A stretch of 15,254 bases of DNA from positions 1 to 15,254 of the forward strand of contig CAYJDR010000048.1 of NCBI GenBank assembly GCA_964368965.1, read 5' to 3'. This DNA is from CAYJDR01 sp964368965. Its GTDB lineage: Bacteria; Chrysiogenota; Deferribacteres; Deferribacterales; Mucispirillaceae. Below, one piece after another: positions 8,220-13,595 of the stretch. The notes below the pieces were generated by a model. It searched no databases, was not told where the DNA came from, and was given only the letters and a program-made list of their open reading frames with translations. Position 1 is the stretch's first letter. Each line of letters begins with the position of its first letter. Made by a program: the position numbers and the translations under genes.

Positions 8220-9664
8220 ATGGACGCAAAATCACGCATATTACAACTAGTTGAAGAGATAAACAAACATAACCAAGCATACTATACAGACGACAACCCG
8301 TTGATATCTGACAAACAGTATGATGAACTTTATGCAGAACTCGTCGCACTAGAGCGTGAACATCCAGAACTAAAACTCGCAGAAAGCCCTACAAACACAG
8401 TAGGCACAGCACCGAAAGACGATGCGAAAACTGTCGTGCATGAATATCGCATGTTGTCACTCGATAACTCATACTCGCAAGAAGAAGTCGCGGACTTCAT
8501 CAGAAAATCAGGCTCTGCAATCGACACCGTTTATACAATCGAAGCAAAGATTGACGGAGCAGCCGTATCTATCACATATGATGGTGGTAAACTCGTGCTA
8601 GGCGCAACACGTGGCGATGGCAAAGTTGGCGAAGATATCACACGCAACGTTAGCTTGATTGAAGAGTTGCCGAAAGTTATTGACTATAAAGGCAAAATCA
8701 CGTTACGTGGCGAAGTTTATATGTCAAAGGAAGTGTTTGAGCAACTCAACAAAAAACGTGCAGAAATGAACCAACCACTATTCGCAAACCCTCGCAACGC
8801 TGCCGCTGGTAGCCTTAAACTACTTGACGAAAAGGAAGCGAAATCACGTAAACTATCTATGATAATCTACGGCATTGATGGCTTTGAAGACCAACATAAA
8901 ACACATGTGGAAGATATGGAGTATGTTAAATCGCTAGGTTTTCCAATTAGTGAGATGTTATATACTGCTAGTAATATTGAAGAAATCACACAAGCGCTAG
9001 ATAAGATTGAAAACGTACGCTTCACACTTCCATACGATATCGACGGTGCAGTAATCAAAGTAAACGAATACGCTATCCGTGAGGAGCTAGGCTTCACATC
9101 TAAGTTTCCTCGTTGGGCGATAGCATACAAATATAAAGCGTTGCAAGCGACAACTGTGCTTGAAGATGTCCTCTTTCAAGTTGGCAGAACGGGCGCAATT
9201 ACACCTGTTGCAGTGCTTACGCCTGTGCTACTTTCAGGCTCTACAGTCGCACGTGCAAGCTTGCATAACCAAGACGAAATCAATCGCTTAGGCATAATGA
9301 TTGGCGATACTGTGTTTATCGAAAAAGGTGGGGAAATAATACCGAAAGTTGTTGCTGTGCAAAAAGATTTACGACCAAACGACGCACGTGAAATCGTGTT
9401 CCCAGCTAATTGCCCAGTATGTAACCACGAAGTTGTAACGATTGAAGACGATGCAAAAAGCCGTTGCGTAAACGAAGAATGCCCAGCACTCGTAAAAGGT
9501 AAAATTATCCACTTCGCATCAAGAAATGCTATGGATATCAAAGGTTTAGGCGAAAAAGTGGTGGAAGAACTACATGACGCTGGTTTTGTGCGTAATTTTT
9601 CAGATATTTATAACTTAAAAGCTGACGACATAAGCAATCGAGAGGGCTGGGGGAAACGCTCTGC
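8220..9664 (+). CDS. ligA: NAD+-dependent DNA ligase LigA, 3' end lost in assembly gap
   Basis: LigA seals nicks during replication and repair. The visible 481 residues hold most of the enzyme. The NAD-binding Ia domain begins at the N-terminus (YYTDDNPLISDKQYDELY, 21-38). The adenylation motif is EAKIDG with Lys110. LRGEVYM (162-168) and NPRNAAAGSLK (190-200) lie further along, and the OB fold covers about 318-390. A four-Cys zinc finger is formed by Cys398, Cys401, Cys416 and Cys421, followed by the first helix-hairpin-helix repeats. The reading is cut at 9664 by N. About 190 residues (rest of the HhH domain and the BRCT domain) are absent, and nothing right of the gap looks like LigA. The ATG abuts the U32 stop, with GAGGA inside the end of that gene. 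Confidence 0.95.
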
Positions 9665-9764
9665 NNNNNNNNNNNNNNNNNNNNNNNNNNNNNNNNNNNN
9701 NNNNNNNNNNNNNNNNNNNNNNNNNNNNNNNNNNNNNNNNNNNNNNNNNNNNNNNNNNNNNNNN
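9665..9764. other. Scaffold gap (100 N)
   Basis: Exactly 100 consecutive N interrupt ligA. A round 100 is the conventional placeholder for a gap of unknown size. An intact LigA would need roughly 570 further nucleotides here, so the real gap is probably longer. The few in-frame codons right of the gap should not be read as the LigA C-terminus. Confidence 0.98.
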
Positions 9765-9772
9765 AAAACAAC

Positions 9773-9801
9773 TTGACAAAAAAGGGAATTGATAATAGAT
9801 T
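9773..9801 (+). promoter_or_regulatory. Putative promoter of the antisense RNA
   Basis: A perfect TTGACA (9773-9778), a 17-nt spacer and TAGATT (9796-9801, 4/6) predict a start at about 9808. There begins the GTTGGGT that also begins the opposing transcript. It lies 8 nt right of the assembly gap, so its upstream context is unknown. Confidence 0.55.
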
Positions 9802-9807
9802 ATAAGT

Positions 9808-9833
9808 GTTGGGTGGCTAGACAGCTAGCCCCA
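9808..9833 (+). repeat. Shared 5' element, copy in the antisense RNA
   Basis: This 26-nt segment starts with GTTGGGT and contains the GGCTAG/CTAGCC hairpin. It matches, at 21 of 26 positions with one single-base indel, the 5' end of the opposing toxin RNA (minus strand, 10009-10035). Four of the five mismatches are transitions. It begins 7 nt after the -10 hexamer, the same offset as the other copy. Confidence 0.65.
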
Positions 9834-9871
9834 ATTTAGCGAATTTGTTTGCACAAAATGTGCAAGAATTT

Positions 9872-9901
9872 CCGCCTATTGCCGTAGGCGGTTATTTTTT
9901 T
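9872..9901 (+). terminator. Strong Rho-independent terminator
   Basis: A perfect 7-bp stem CCGCCTA/TAGGCGG (9872-9878 and 9885-9891) with loop TTGCCG is followed by TTATTTTTTT. It ends the putative antisense RNA and would also stop any readthrough from ligA. On the minus strand the stem is followed by AAATTC, so it is not an obvious terminator for the opposing toxin RNA. Confidence 0.88.
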
Positions 9902-9969
9902 ATGGTAATTAATATGCTTGTTAAAGCAATAATGATGAATATTAAAAATGTAATATCTTCTCTTGCCAT
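9892..9969 (-). CDS. Small hydrophobic peptide, putative type I toxin (25 aa)
   Basis: The minus-strand ORF has an ATG at 9967-9969 and TAA at 9892-9894. The 25-residue peptide starts MAREDITFLIF and ends ITIKK. Residues about 6-23 are an unbroken Ile/Leu/Phe-rich membrane helix with no internal charge, flanked by R/E/D in front and two Lys at the end. It is preceded by an unusually strong Shine-Dalgarno AAAGGTGGTGA (9976-9986), 6-7 nt from the ATG. A promoter lies 66 nt further up (10042-10070). Size, helix, charged tail, strong but hideable SD and a convergent antisense RNA are the hallmarks of Fst/TxpA/holin-like type I toxins, whose peptides damage the membrane. I do not recognise a family by sequence, so function is inferred from architecture. 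A chance ORF is the main alternative. Confidence 0.6.
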   Translation of the reverse strand: MAREDITFLIFIIIALTSILITIKK

Positions 9970-9975
9970 AAAGCA

Positions 9976-10011
9976 TCACCACCTTTCAAAAAGTATTTTA
10001 TAAGATAGTGA
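9976..10011 (-). promoter_or_regulatory. SD-sequestering leader hairpin of the small peptide gene
   Basis: In the minus-strand RNA, UCACUAUCUU (10011-10002) can pair over 10 bp, with two G-U pairs, with AAGGUGGUGA (9985-9976). This encloses the whole Shine-Dalgarno in a stem with a 16-nt A/U-rich loop. A hidden SD is the standard way type I toxin messages are kept untranslated. The pairing is visible by eye; no energy was calculated. Confidence 0.5.
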
Positions 10012-10035
10012 GGCTAACCGTCTAACGTACCCAAC
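10009..10035 (-). repeat. Shared 5' element, copy in the toxin RNA
   Basis: On the minus strand the predicted RNA begins GTTGGGT at 10035 and continues with TTAGAC and GTTAGCC. This parallels the antisense RNA start at 9808-9833 (21/26 identical, one indel). On the duplex the two copies form a long-spaced inverted repeat, each starting 7 nt beyond its own -10 box. The GGTTAGCC core is nearly self-complementary, so the two RNAs can pair in trans here although they are alike rather than complementary. Confidence 0.65.
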
Positions 10036-10041
10036 GTCTGT

Positions 10042-10070
10042 ATATTACAATAATCAATAAACATAATCAA
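10042..10070 (-). promoter_or_regulatory. Putative promoter of the small peptide (toxin) gene
   Basis: Read on the minus strand this is TTGATT (10070-10065), a 17-nt spacer and TAATAT (10047-10042), predicting a start at about 10035. A 10-bp direct repeat ATAATCAATA (plus strand, 10050-10059 and 10063-10072) overlaps the -35 and spacer and could be an operator or a trace of duplication. Confidence 0.55.
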
Positions 10071-10108
10071 TACCATAATTATTTTTTCACAATACTCGCT
10101 GATTTTTC

Positions 10109-10137
10109 TTGACAATGTTGACTCACGTGACTATAGT
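10109..10137 (+). promoter_or_regulatory. Near-consensus sigma70 promoter of rho
   Basis: TTGACA (10109-10114, 6/6), a 17-nt spacer and TATAGT (10132-10137, 5/6) form the best promoter in the window. The predicted start is near 10144, giving a leader of about 139 nt. The perfect 8-bp palindrome TCACGTGA (10123-10130) lies inside the spacer, where a bound protein would block polymerase. Confidence 0.75.
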
Positions 10138-10205
10138 TAAAAAGTTACGTGTATGCTTGCCAGTTAATTCAGATAAATAAACACAATCATTCACAGTTGA
10201 ATATG

Positions 10206-10229
10206 CATAAACAGTCCACATAGTTTATG
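10206..10229 (+). promoter_or_regulatory. Hairpin in the rho leader
   Basis: CATAAAC (10206-10212) and GTTTATG (10223-10229) form a perfect 7-bp stem with a 10-nt loop. A T-rich stretch follows but not a clean U-tract. It sits in the untranslated leader between the rho promoter and its ribosome site AGAGG (10271-10275). Rho is autoregulated through its leader in E. coli, so a control role here is plausible but unproven. I see no leader peptide with a ribosome site. Confidence 0.35.
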
Positions 10230-10282
10230 TCGCTTATTTTGAAATCTAAATACAAATCAATAACATTATTAGAGGTTTTTTC

Positions 10283-11569
10283 GTGAATTTAACCGATTTA
10301 AAAAAGAAATCTATTGAAGAACTTGTCACTATCGCAGGTGCAGTAGAAATTGAAAACGCAGGTAACTTGTTGCGTCAAGAACTGATGTTCGAGATATTAA
10401 AAGCCACAAGTGCTAGAAACGGGCAAATCTATGGCCAAGGTGTTTTAGAGATACTTCCAGACGGCTTCGGCTTCCTTCGCTCACCTGACTACAACTATCT
10501 TCCAGGTCCTGATGATATATATGTTTCGCCAGCTCAAATCAGACGCTTCGGCTTACGTAATGGCGATACTGTCGCAGGTGAAATCAGGCCACCAAAAGAC
10601 AACGAAAAATATTTTGCACTATTAAAAATAGAAACTGTCAACTTTGAAGCACCTACAAGACTACGTAGCTTGTTTGAAAACTTGACACCACTTTTCCCTG
10701 ATGAAATCATCAACCTAGAATCTGAACCTACTAAGTATGACACTAGATGTATCAACCTTATCTCGCCTATCGGTAAAGGTCAACGTGGCTTAATCGTTGC
10801 ACCACCAAGAACGGGTAAAACTGTGTTGATGAAATCTGTTGCATCGTCAGTTGCTAAAAACCATGCAGAAGTTTACATGATTTTCTTGCTTATTGATGAG
10901 CGTCCTGAAGAGGTTACAGACTTCAAAAAATTCGCAGAAAAAATGACTAAAGAAGCTATCGCAGAAGGCAAAACACCTATGGCTGTTGAAGTTATCTCGT
11001 CTACTTTTGATGAGCCAGCTTACCGCCACGTGCAAGTTGCTGAAATGGTGCTTAATAAATCTAAACGACTTGTAGAACACGGAAAAGACGTTGTAATCTT
11101 GCTTGATAGCATAACTCGTTTGGCACGTGCATACAACGCTGTTGAGCCATCGTCTGGTAAAGTTTTATCTGGTGGTGTTGATGCAAACGCTCTGCACAAA
11201 CCGAAACGCTTTTTCGGTGCTGCGAGAAACATCGAAAACGGTGGTAGCTTATCAATCATCGCATCTGCTTTAGTTGATACAGGTAGCCGTATGGACGAAG
11301 TTATCTTCGAGGAGTTCAAAGGTACAGGTAACATGGAACTGCACCTCGATAGACGTTTAGTTGAGCGCAGAACGTTCCCAGCTATCGACTTGAACAAGTC
11401 AGGCACACGCCGTGAAGACCTACTCCACACAGCAGAAGAGCAAAACAAAGTATGGATTTTACGTCGCTTCCTATCGAACATGAACTCGGTAGACGCTATG
11501 GAGTTCCTACTCGATAAAATGCGTGGCACAAAAACTAACATGGACTTCTTAAACAGCATGTCTAAGTAA
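10283..11569 (+). CDS. rho: Transcription termination factor Rho
   Basis: Rho is the hexameric RNA helicase that ends transcription at unstructured C-rich sites. The 428 residues follow the E. coli-type layout: N-terminal helical domain (MNLTDLKKKSIEELV), RNA-binding cold-shock-like domain with DGFGFLR (60-66), and the RecA-like motor. The motor has Walker A APPRTGKT (173-180), the catalytic glutamate in LLIDERPEEV (202-211), Walker B DVVILLDSITRLARAYN (269-285) and the Q-loop region LSGGVDANAL (295-304). A run of about 15 residues (about 217-232) is inserted between DERPEEV and STFDEP compared with E. coli. The GTG start at 10283 is supported by AGAGG 7 nt upstream and by the conserved MNLT beginning. 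It has its own promoter and a terminator directly after. Confidence 0.97.
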   Translation: MNLTDLKKKSIEELVTIAGAVEIENAGNLLRQELMFEILKATSARNGQIYGQGVLEILPDGFGFLRSPDYNYLPGPDDIYVSPAQIRRFGLRNGDTVAGEIRPPKDNEKYFALLKIETVNFEAPTRLRSLFENLTPLFPDEIINLESEPTKYDTRCINLISPIGKGQRGLIVAPPRTGKTVLMKSVASSVAKNHAEVYMIFLLIDERPEEVTDFKKFAEKMTKEAIAEGKTPMAVEVISSTFDEPAYRHVQVAEMVLNKSKRLVEHGKDVVILLDSITRLARAYNAVEPSSGKVLSGGVDANALHKPKRFFGAARNIENGGSLSIIASALVDTGSRMDEVIFEEFKGTGNMELHLDRRLVERRTFPAIDLNKSGTRREDLLHTAEEQNKVWILRRFLSNMNSVDAMEFLLDKMRGTKTNMDFLNSMSK

Positions 11570-11581
11570 TAAAATATTTTC

Positions 11582-11607
11582 AGGGAGGCAAATGTCTCCC
11601 TTTTTTT
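11582..11607 (+). terminator. Rho-independent terminator after rho
   Basis: AGGGAGGC-aaat-GTCTCCCT forms an 8-bp stem (one G-T pair) with a tetraloop, followed by seven T (11601-11607). It starts 12 nt after the rho stop. The ribosome site of the next gene (GAGGTGG, 11609-11615) lies immediately past the U-tract, so the thioesterase depends on readthrough or on an unseen promoter. Confidence 0.9.
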
Positions 11608-11619
11608 CGAGGTGGTGGT

Positions 11620-12009
11620 ATGAAGAAATTTGAAGATGTTCAAATCCAAGTAAGGTTTACAGACCTAGACGGCTATGGCCATGTAAATAACTCTGTGTGC
11701 ATAACTTATCTAGAGATTGCACGTAACACAACGTTTAAAGAAGAACTTTTGCGAGCAAGGGACGAGGGCCACTGGTTTGTGATTGTTGAAACGAGGATTA
11801 AGTATAAAAAATTTATCCAGTTTGAAGATAATGTTTATGTATCGCTAAAGCTGACGAACGCTAAGGGCGCAAAGTTCGAGTTTGAATATGTTGTTCACGA
11901 CGGCAACGGCACAACATTTGCAGAGGCGACAACTGTACATGCAACATACGATGCAAACAGCCAACGTCCGATGCGTGTGCCTGAATACTTAATGGCAGTA
12001 GCAGAGTAG
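11620..12009 (+). CDS. Hotdog-fold acyl-CoA thioesterase (YbgC/FadM-like)
   Basis: The 129-residue protein is a single-domain 4-hydroxybenzoyl-CoA-thioesterase-type hotdog. The family motif reads VRFTDLDGYGHVNNSVCITYLEIAR, residues 11-35; Asp15 in R-F-T-D is the expected catalytic residue, HVNN is at 21-24, and Glu32 lies in Y-L-E. It should hydrolyse acyl-CoA thioesters in the cytoplasm; chain length or substrate cannot be told. The start is set by GAGGTGG upstream and by the motif position. It follows the rho terminator by only 12 nt and ends 2 bp before the stop of the convergent regulator gene, with no terminator between them, so the two transcripts must overlap. Confidence 0.88.
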   Translation: MKKFEDVQIQVRFTDLDGYGHVNNSVCITYLEIARNTTFKEELLRARDEGHWFVIVETRIKYKKFIQFEDNVYVSLKLTNAKGAKFEFEYVVHDGNGTTFAEATTVHATYDANSQRPMRVPEYLMAVAE

Positions 12010-12011
12010 CG

Positions 12012-13412
12012 TTAAGTATTATCCGCCAACAATTTTATAGTGTCTATCAACTCTTGCTTAGTGATAGACGCTGGGCGGATTAGTACGTGTGTTCTATCGT
12101 TTTTGTCAAACAAATTGCCAGCTAAAGCACTAGTGTTGTTGGCTTTATTTAATATTTTCTTTATATGCACATCGTCATTAGTAAACTCAATCCAAAACGA
12201 GTAGTAACAATTATCAGCGTTCCATTTCGCCTTACCTGTCAGATATTTTTCACATAAATCTAGTGTCAACTGGCGTCGCTCTAGCACAAAGTCTTTCACG
12301 TGCTTATGAAACTCCTCTAACTTATCGCTAGAAAGTGCTTCATTAACAAGCAGTTGCATAAAAAAGTTTGGTTTTGCAGCAGTTTGCGCAAACACATTAC
12401 TAATACGCTCTATCAAATATTTATCAGCCACTATCCATGATATTTGTGTGTTGTATGGAAACATCTTAACGAAGCTATCAATATAAATTATGTTGTTTGT
12501 AGTATCAAAAGCCTTCATCGGTTTTATGTCGTCTTGGTCGTGCCAGATGTGTGTGTGATGGTCGATCTCAACAACGGGTATGCGATATTTCTGAGCCAAC
12601 TCCACAACTTCAAGTCTTCTTTTTTTGCTCATTATTAAGCCTGTTGGTACGTTGTCAGTAGCGTCAATTTGTAAGATTGCATTCCTATTTCGTGGCAACT
12701 TTTCGATGATATCTGAAATAATTACACCGTCGCCATCACACTTTAATGACATAATATTTACGCCAAGCGAATGTATGTTTGTGATAGCGTGCACAATGTT
12801 ATATTTTTCTGTAAATAGCACGGAGCCTTGTGTCATAAGTGTTTCGTATATATGGTAAATTGTGAGTGCATCTTCTGTAGCTATGAATATGTTATCAATA
12901 TCAACAAATATCCCTTGCCGCTCAATATATTTTTTGACAGTGTGACGCAGTGGCTCATAGCCATATTTTGAAAACTCAAGTTTATTATAGTCGCGATGTA
13001 GTTTACGTGTAGCTTTCATGAACGCTTCTGACAGATGTTTCGGTGGTGTAAAGTCGCTACTAAGTGCGCCCATGCGTGCGCTTCCAGAGAACTTTGATAT
13101 ATCTTCCGTGGCTGTTTTGTGCTTTGCACGTGTGAAATAGCGCTCCCAGTTGACACCATGGTCGCCTAGTGTGTATGTTACTTCAAACCCCTTACGTGGG
13201 TGAGATTTTACAAGCCCGTTAAATTCTAGCAATTCAAGTGCTTTTGCGAGTGTATTCTTGTTTATGCTGAGTGCGTCTGTCATAAACGCGCGCCCAGGTA
13301 ATAGCGAACCATTCTTTAATACACCAGTTGTAATAAGCCTACGTATGTGGCCTGCAACTTGTGTGTAGACAGGCATATTACTTTCAGGGTTAACTTTAAA
13401 ATCACTATACAT
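12012..13412 (-). CDS. MocR-type GntR/aminotransferase-fold transcriptional regulator
   Basis: The 466-residue protein joins an N-terminal GntR winged helix (about 14-80; MPVYTQVAGHIRRLI, then SINKNTLAKALELLEFNGLV) to a fold-type I aminotransferase-like domain (about 120-460), the MocR layout. Landmarks are GYEPLR (151-156), NVPTG (254-258) followed by the K/R-rich helix start, and DSFVKMF (312-318) with Lys316 as the likely PLP lysine. The site is divergent: the usual S-G-x-Q phosphate loop reads ATEDAL (178-183), and the usual EDDY reads EIDHH (282-286), so PLP binding or ligand choice may differ. MocR proteins often control a divergent neighbour, here rdhA. The ATG at 13412 follows AGAGG (minus strand). 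Confidence 0.83.
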   Translation of the reverse strand: MYSDFKVNPESNMPVYTQVAGHIRRLITTGVLKNGSLLPGRAFMTDALSINKNTLAKALELLEFNGLVKSHPRKGFEVTYTLGDHGVNWERYFTRAKHKTATEDISKFSGSARMGALSSDFTPPKHLSEAFMKATRKLHRDYNKLEFSKYGYEPLRHTVKKYIERQGIFVDIDNIFIATEDALTIYHIYETLMTQGSVLFTEKYNIVHAITNIHSLGVNIMSLKCDGDGVIISDIIEKLPRNRNAILQIDATDNVPTGLIMSKKRRLEVVELAQKYRIPVVEIDHHTHIWHDQDDIKPMKAFDTTNNIIYIDSFVKMFPYNTQISWIVADKYLIERISNVFAQTAAKPNFFMQLLVNEALSSDKLEEFHKHVKDFVLERRQLTLDLCEKYLTGKAKWNADNCYYSFWIEFTNDDVHIKKILNKANNTSALAGNLFDKNDRTHVLIRPASITKQELIDTIKLLADNT

Positions 13413-13466
13413 AGCAACCTCTTACGTGTGTAAACTGAATGGAACAATGTTTAATATCACTGCCTT

Positions 13467-13494
13467 ATTATACATATAATTTTTGTTTTTGGAA
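13467..13494 (-). promoter_or_regulatory. Putative promoter of the MocR-type regulator
   Basis: Read on the minus strand, a perfect TATAAT lies at 13472-13467, with a weak -35 (TTCCAA, 13494-13489) 16 nt upstream. The start would be near 13460, leaving a leader of about 48 nt. The weak -35 suggests low or controlled expression. Confidence 0.45.
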
Positions 13495-13508
13495 GTGAAA
13501 AAAATATC

Positions 13509-13538
13509 TGGCCCACTATGATTTTGATTTTGTGGCCC
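13509..13538 (+). repeat. TGGCCC direct repeat, candidate regulator binding site
   Basis: TGGCCC occurs at 13509-13514 and 13533-13538, 24 bp start to start, separated by an A/T tract containing GATTTT twice. The GC-rich hexamers stand out in an AT-rich spacer, and the second ends immediately before the rdhA -35 box. MocR regulators such as GabR bind direct repeats, so this is the best candidate operator. Confidence 0.45.
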
Positions 13539-13566
13539 TTGTTTAATTATTAATTTCCTCTAATAT
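13539..13566 (+). promoter_or_regulatory. Putative rdhA promoter
   Basis: TTGTTT (13539-13544), a 16-nt spacer and TAATAT (13561-13566) predict a start near 13573 and a very short leader. TTAAT-T-ATTAA (13543-13553), a small inverted repeat, overlaps the -35 and spacer. Its half-sites equal those of the CprK dehalobox, but the central spacing is 1 rather than 4 bp, so it should not bind a CRP/FNR dimer. Confidence 0.45.
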
Positions 13567-13595
13567 TACTTGAGATCAATGTGGAGGAGATACAT

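Larger units (their letters stand above)
9808..9901 (+). ncRNA. Putative type I antitoxin-like small RNA (about 94 nt)
   Basis: From the predicted start (9808) to the U-tract (about 9901) the RNA would fold into three separate hairpins. These are GGCTAG-acag-CTAGCC (9815-9830), TTGCACA-aaa-TGTGCAA (9849-9865) and the terminator stem CCGCCTA/TAGGCGG (9872-9891). It contains no ORF with a ribosome site. It is antisense to the last codons and the 3' untranslated region of the small hydrophobic peptide gene on the minus strand, an arrangement seen in TxpA/RatA and Fst RNA I/RNA II. Alternatively it is only the terminated tail of ligA, but the near-consensus promoter and the 5' element shared with the opposing RNA argue for a dedicated RNA. 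Confidence 0.55.

Noticed and set aside
9765..9776. In-frame codons after the N run read as the LigA C-terminus
   Set aside because: The frame across a gap of unknown size is meaningless, and the three codons carry no ligase signal.
9997..10024. Alternative toxin promoter (TATAAA at 10002-9997, TAGACG at 10024-10019, minus strand)
   Set aside because: It would start the RNA almost at the ribosome site and lacks the matched GTTGGGT start; the promoter at 10042-10070 fits far better.
11020..11649. 209-codon minus-strand ORF across the 3' half of rho
   Set aside because: Shadow of rho's conserved motor domain; it also runs through the rho terminator, and its composition is not protein-like.
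13543..13553. TTAATTATTAA as a CprK dehalobox
   Set aside because: Half-sites match TTAAT/ATTAA but are separated by 1 bp; the dehalobox needs 4 bp, and the motif is also common in AT-rich DNA.
13581..13595. Upstream in-frame GTG start for rdhA
   Set aside because: The GTG overlaps the start of the GGAGGAG ribosome site itself; the ATG at 13596 has ideal spacing.
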